Part shown: positions 60,939-64,000 of the stretch, piece by piece
How the letters are laid out: each line of letters begins with the position of its first letter
How positions within the stretch are numbered: the first letter of the stretch is position 1
NCBI GenBank assembly: GCA_963801985.1
Contig: CAWDGV010000001.1
Location: 103,711-167,710 of the forward strand
Origin: JABDQZ01 sp963801985
GTDB taxonomy: Bacteria; Pseudomonadota; Gammaproteobacteria; Chromatiales; Chromatiaceae
Reading direction: 5' to 3'
DNA: 64,000 bases
Made by a program: the position numbers and the translations under genes
Notes under the pieces: model-generated
The model's input: only the letters and a program-made list of their open reading frames with translations
Database searches by the model: none
What the model was told of the DNA's origin: nothing

Positions 60939-62400
60939 TCATATTTTTTGTATTGGCTTTGAGAGAATAACCACGGCTTTTATACCCCGCGCCACCGCCT
61001 CTTCGGGAGTCAATACTTCCTTCCCCCGAAATTGTTGCCCCAATACCGCGTCTGAATCAATATAGTAATCGATCTGCATTTGACTCAGCACGGCATTCTG
61101 TAAAAACGCATCTGAGACATTTTCTATGCCCCACACACTGACCGTTTTTATACCCCGGCGCAACAATTGCGAGGCAATATTCTCTGCGACCTCTTCAGTC
61201 ACCACTTCAAAACTGATTGTTTTAACTGCCGGGGACAGTTAATGCAGTGCTGTCATCTCCTGTTGTACCCCAAAGGATGACGGCTTTTATACCCCGCGCC
61301 ACCCTCTTCGGGAGTCGATCTGCTCCTTCCCCGAAATTGTTCCCGATCCGCGTGAATCAATATAGTAATCGATCTGCATTTGACTCAGCACGGCATTCTG
61401 TAAAAACGCATCTGAGACATTTTCTATGCCCCACACACTGACCGTTTTTATACCCCGGCGCAACAATTGCGAGGCAATATTCTCTGCGACCTCTTCAGTC
61501 ACCACTTCAAAACTGATTGTTTTAACTGCCGGGGACAGTTCATGCAGCTGCTGTTTTCATCTCCTGCTTATGCTTACCCGAAAGGATAACCACGGCTTTT
61601 ATACCCCGCGCCACCGCCTCTTCGGGAGTCAATACTTCCTTCCCCCGAAATTGTTGCCCCAATACCGCGTCTGAATCAATATAGTAATCGATCTGCATTT
61701 GACTCAGCACGGCATTCTGTAAAAACGCATCTGAGATATTCTCTATGCCCCACACACTGACCGTTTTTATACCCCGGCGCAACAATTGCGAGGCAATATT
61801 CTCTGCGACCTCTTCAGTCACCACTTCAAAACTGATTGTTTTAACTGCCGGGGACAGTTCATGCAGCTGCTGTTTCATCTCCTGCTTATGCTTACCCGAA
61901 AGGATAACCACGGCTTTTATACCCCGCGCCACCGCCTCTTCGGGAGTCAATACTTCCTTCCCCCGAAATTGTTGCCCCAATACCGCGTCTGAATCAATAT
62001 AGTAATCGATCTGCATTTGACTCAGCACGGCATTCTGTAAAAACGCATCTGAGACATTTTCTATGCCCCACACACTGACCGTTTTTATACCCCGGCGCAA
62101 CAATTGCGAGGCAATATTCTCTGCGACCTCTTCAGTCACCACTTCAAAACTGATTGTTTTAACTGCCGGGGACAGTTCATGCAGCTGCTGTTTCATCTCC
62201 TGCTTATGCTTACCCGAAAGGATAACCACGGCTTTTATACCCCGCGCCACCGCCTCTTCGGGAGTCAATACTTCCTTCCCCGAAATTGTTGCCCCAATAC
62301 CGCGTCTGAATCAATATAGTAATCGATCTGCATTTGACTCAGCACGGCATTCTGTAAAAACGCATCTGAGACATTTTCTATGCCCCAGATACTGACTTCT
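60939..62400 (-). repeat. Tandem array of near-identical 318-bp units
   Basis: Landmark CTTCGGGAGT falls at 61001, 61305, 61620, 61938 and 62256, giving spacings of 304, 315, 318 and 318 bp. Each unit encodes about 106 aa on the minus strand with SVWGIENVSDAFLQNAVLSQ, MQIDYYIDSDAVLGQQFRGK, EVLTPEEAVARGIKAVVILS and KHKQEMKQQLHELSPAV. Copies differ by a few bases. Small deletions in the units at 61,240-61,340 break the frame. The array is in frame with the glycosyltransferase gene apart from one missing C near 62,275. Confidence 0.92.
61540..62268 (-). CDS. Repeat-encoded extension of the glycosyltransferase
   Basis: 242 codons, two full units plus parts of two more. It is probably the continuation of the glycosyltransferase at 62265-63638, broken by one missing C in a C-run (four instead of five) near 62,275. 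Its far end is broken by an extra T near 61,553. Further repeats continue to a stop at 60939. Intact, the whole protein would be about 900 aa. Each unit pattern (beta-strand VSVWGIENVS, helix, YYIDSD, KEV..PEEA, AVVIL) is Rossmann-like. Confidence 0.65.
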   Translation of the reverse strand: MTPEEAVARGIKAVVILSGKHKQEMKQQLHELSPAVKTISFEVVTEEVAENIASQLLRRGIKTVSVWGIENVSDAFLQNAVLSQMQIDYYIDSDAVLGQQFRGKEVLTPEEAVARGIKAVVILSGKHKQEMKQQLHELSPAVKTISFEVVTEEVAENIASQLLRRGIKTVSVWGIENISDAFLQNAVLSQMQIDYYIDSDAVLGQQFRGKEVLTPEEAVARGIKAVVILSGKHKQEMKTAAA

Positions 62401-63638
62401 TTTAACTTTTTATCCTTTAATTGAATTCCAATATTTTTAGTTACTTCTGTAGTTATTATCGGATTGTAAATATATGACTTAACATATTTATATTTCGATT
62501 CAATAATTTCTTTCATGTATTGCCTAGAAGCTATTGAAAGAATAAAAATATGTTTTTCTCCAGCTTTAATCGCATCTTCCAACCTCAAAACTGGCTTATT
62601 ATGAAACATATCCCCCAAACCTGCCCAACTGTCGATGAAAAGATTTAATGCTTCATACCTACTTTTAATTAATTTTTTCAAAACCTGTTCAGTGAAATAC
62701 CCAGTTCCCCAAATAGAAAATGTCTTACAATCAGATTGATTAATCAGTGTTGCCATTTCATCTATAATGCACTGACTAATGCTATTGTGATAAGAAAAAA
62801 ACTTTGCCATTGGAGCAATGTACTTAAAATCTTTTTTCACCCCCCCTTCTAGATTAAACCGACTGGATTTTGACCATAATGAACCAATGAATTTATTCGT
62901 TATACCGCAATTAACACCAGTACCATCATGTCCAATATTGTTTACAAGTGATTTTCGAGGATAAACTGTGTAGGAGTCATTAGTTATATGATGTAAGGTT
63001 GCTCTCACATCATAATGGTCTGTTTTTTTGATAAGCTCAGAAACCAAGTCTTCATAAGTTAGACTTCCACAATTTTCTAAAATATATTCTTTTGAAGAGC
63101 TTTTAGTCATCAACTCAGAAAATTGATCAGAGTCAATCGATAATACTTTTTTAAATTTGTCTAGCCATGTTCCCGAACCCCAACCTAAATACCGCTGAAA
63201 TAAGAAAGCATCACTTCCACAATCAAGTTTATCTTCCAAAGGTGGTCGATAACCAACAATATTCAGAATATCTTCTCTGTCCTCATAAACCTCAAGAGCT
63301 TGATTCATGAATTTCAGGAAACCGGGAGCAGTTACAATATCATCCTCCATCCAGATGACTTTCCCAAACTGCTCCAATAATTCCAAAATGCCACCACGAC
63401 AATTTGCAATTCGTCCATTCTCCTGTCTTTCAATGACAGAAACACTCTTAAAACCATCAAGCTTTTTTAAATAATGTCTAAGAGATTGAACTTTTTTCTC
63501 ATCTCCGGGCCGAGGTGCATCGGAATAAACAAAAAGAGCACTTTCTTCGGCAAGAACATTGTTTTTTAATGCCGTAATGGTTTTTTCCAGATGATCAAGC
63601 CTGCTATAAGTACAGATGCCAATTGGTGCTAATTTCAT
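62265..63638 (-). CDS. Glycosyltransferase with C-terminal repeat modules
   Basis: 457 aa in this frame. The N-terminal 240 residues resemble GT-A-fold transferases: MKLAPIGICTYSRLDHLEKT, YSDAPRPGDEKK, metal-binding GKVIWMEDDIVTAPGFLKFM (EDD) and YLGWGSGTWLDKFKKV. Then a diverged module (KTFSIWGTGYFTEQVLKKLI... LFIDSWAGLGD... HIFILSIASR) resembles the repeat units and is followed by the first near-identical unit. The frame ends at GQQFRGRKY only because of the missing C near 62,275. Probably modifies flagellin or a surface glycan; no acceptor can be named. Confidence 0.8.
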   Translation of the reverse strand: MKLAPIGICTYSRLDHLEKTITALKNNVLAEESALFVYSDAPRPGDEKKVQSLRHYLKKLDGFKSVSVIERQENGRIANCRGGILELLEQFGKVIWMEDDIVTAPGFLKFMNQALEVYEDREDILNIVGYRPPLEDKLDCGSDAFLFQRYLGWGSGTWLDKFKKVLSIDSDQFSELMTKSSSKEYILENCGSLTYEDLVSELIKKTDHYDVRATLHHITNDSYTVYPRKSLVNNIGHDGTGVNCGITNKFIGSLWSKSSRFNLEGGVKKDFKYIAPMAKFFSYHNSISQCIIDEMATLINQSDCKTFSIWGTGYFTEQVLKKLIKSRYEALNLFIDSWAGLGDMFHNKPVLRLEDAIKAGEKHIFILSIASRQYMKEIIESKYKYVKSYIYNPIITTEVTKNIGIQLKDKKLKEVSIWGIENVSDAFLQNAVLSQMQIDYYIDSDAVLGQQFRGRKY

Positions 63639-63696
63639 TTGAATAATTGAAATAAAAAACTAATGTGGATGTTATTATTTACCGGATAATCCGGGG

Positions 63697-64000
63697 TTAT
63701 GTAAGCATATCAAGCTGTGCTTTTAAACGATATTCCATTTCCTCAATGATTTTTTGATGTGCTTTTTTTTCAGACTTAAACGAAGCCAAATCGTTTACTA
63801 TAAAATTCAAAACCTCCAGGTTGCTTTTGTCTGGTACCAGTAAAATATTTTCACCGGAAACACGTGCGTTTTCGGCCACTTGCTCCCTTCTCTTTTTTCT
63901 TTTTCTCGAAGTAGCATATTTAAGCGCTTCATCTGCAATATCCGGGTAGGCTCTATGTAATTCAATCCTGTCAAAAAAAGATGAAAAATCATTCTCTGCC
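63697..64000 (-). CDS. C-terminal end of an unrecognised protein, cut by the window
   Basis: About 100 residues, AENDFSSFFDRIELHRAYPD... to KIIEEMEYRLKAQLDMLT and stop. Very charged and helical (SRKRKKREQVAEN), ending in a possible coiled coil. The frame is open through the right edge, so the gene starts beyond it. I recognise no family. It is the next gene upstream of the glycosyltransferase on the same strand. Confidence 0.55.
   Translation of the reverse strand, partial: AENDFSSFFDRIELHRAYPDIADEALKYATSRKRKKRREQVAENARVSGENILLVPDKSNLEVLNFIVNDLASFKSEKKAHQKIIEEMEYRLKAQLDMLT

Noticed and set aside
61426..62395. Plus-strand open frames over the tandem repeats (MPHTLTVFIPRRNN...)
   Set aside because: Antisense shadows of the repeat; low-complexity Ser/Cys runs and no ribosome site, and the minus-strand frame continues the glycosyltransferase.
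60939..62400. CRISPR array
   Set aside because: Spacing of 318 bp with coding, nearly identical units and no short repeat/spacer structure.

Overview
This looks like a chromosome segment from a motile gammaproteobacterium; I cannot name the genus. Three things point there. The gene orders are typical of beta/gammaproteobacteria (ilvB-ilvH-ilvC-pssA-leuA; ypjD beside ffh-rpsP-rimM-trmD-rplS). There are traces of an exosortase/PEP-CTERM system. There is a polar-type flagellin cluster with FlaG, FliD, FliS, FliT and a MAF glycosylation factor. No rRNA, tRNA or CRISPR array was found.

Layout. 0-4.1 kb: TCA-cycle genes (end of sucA, sucB, class I fumarase). 4.1-14.5 kb: a decayed or error-rich zone. 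It holds a degraded DUF4258/DUF2283 pair, two intact divergent exosortase-associated acyltransferases, and a broken PEP-CTERM protein behind a sigma-54 promoter. It also holds a broken methyltransferase, membrane protein, PrsT-like TPR lipoprotein and flavoprotein oxidase. 14.6-17.5 kb: a DUF4124 protein, BolA, VapBC and prfC. 17.4-19.7 kb: an insertion at the 5' end of prfC carrying a Fic protein and an mscS remnant; the displaced original prfC start lies at its far side. 19.8-28 kb: a GxxExxY protein inside paired repeats, rimI, a family 4 uracil-DNA glycosylase, and the branched-chain amino-acid operon with a Leu-rich leader peptide before leuA. 28-46.6 kb: housekeeping genes (mtaB, xthA, proS, fabA, dxs, DAHP synthase), a LapD-like receptor, a response regulator with an ATPase output, and several methyltransferases. 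46.7-51.3 kb: the ribosomal/SRP operon and ypjD. 51.3-64 kb: flagellar filament genes and a flagellin-modification island. That island ends in a glycosyltransferase fused to near-identical 318-bp tandem repeats.

How it fits together. Flagellin 1 has a sigma-28-like promoter and flagellin 2 a sigma-54-like promoter; MAF, methyltransferase and glycosyltransferase genes directly downstream suggest filament glycosylation. At least five families of short intergenic inverted repeats are scattered through the window, some acting as terminators between convergent genes.

Caution: many frameshifts cluster at 6.6-14.5 kb and 57-62.3 kb, and one also breaks ffh, which is essential in most bacteria. Some of these breaks are therefore probably sequence errors rather than true pseudogenes.
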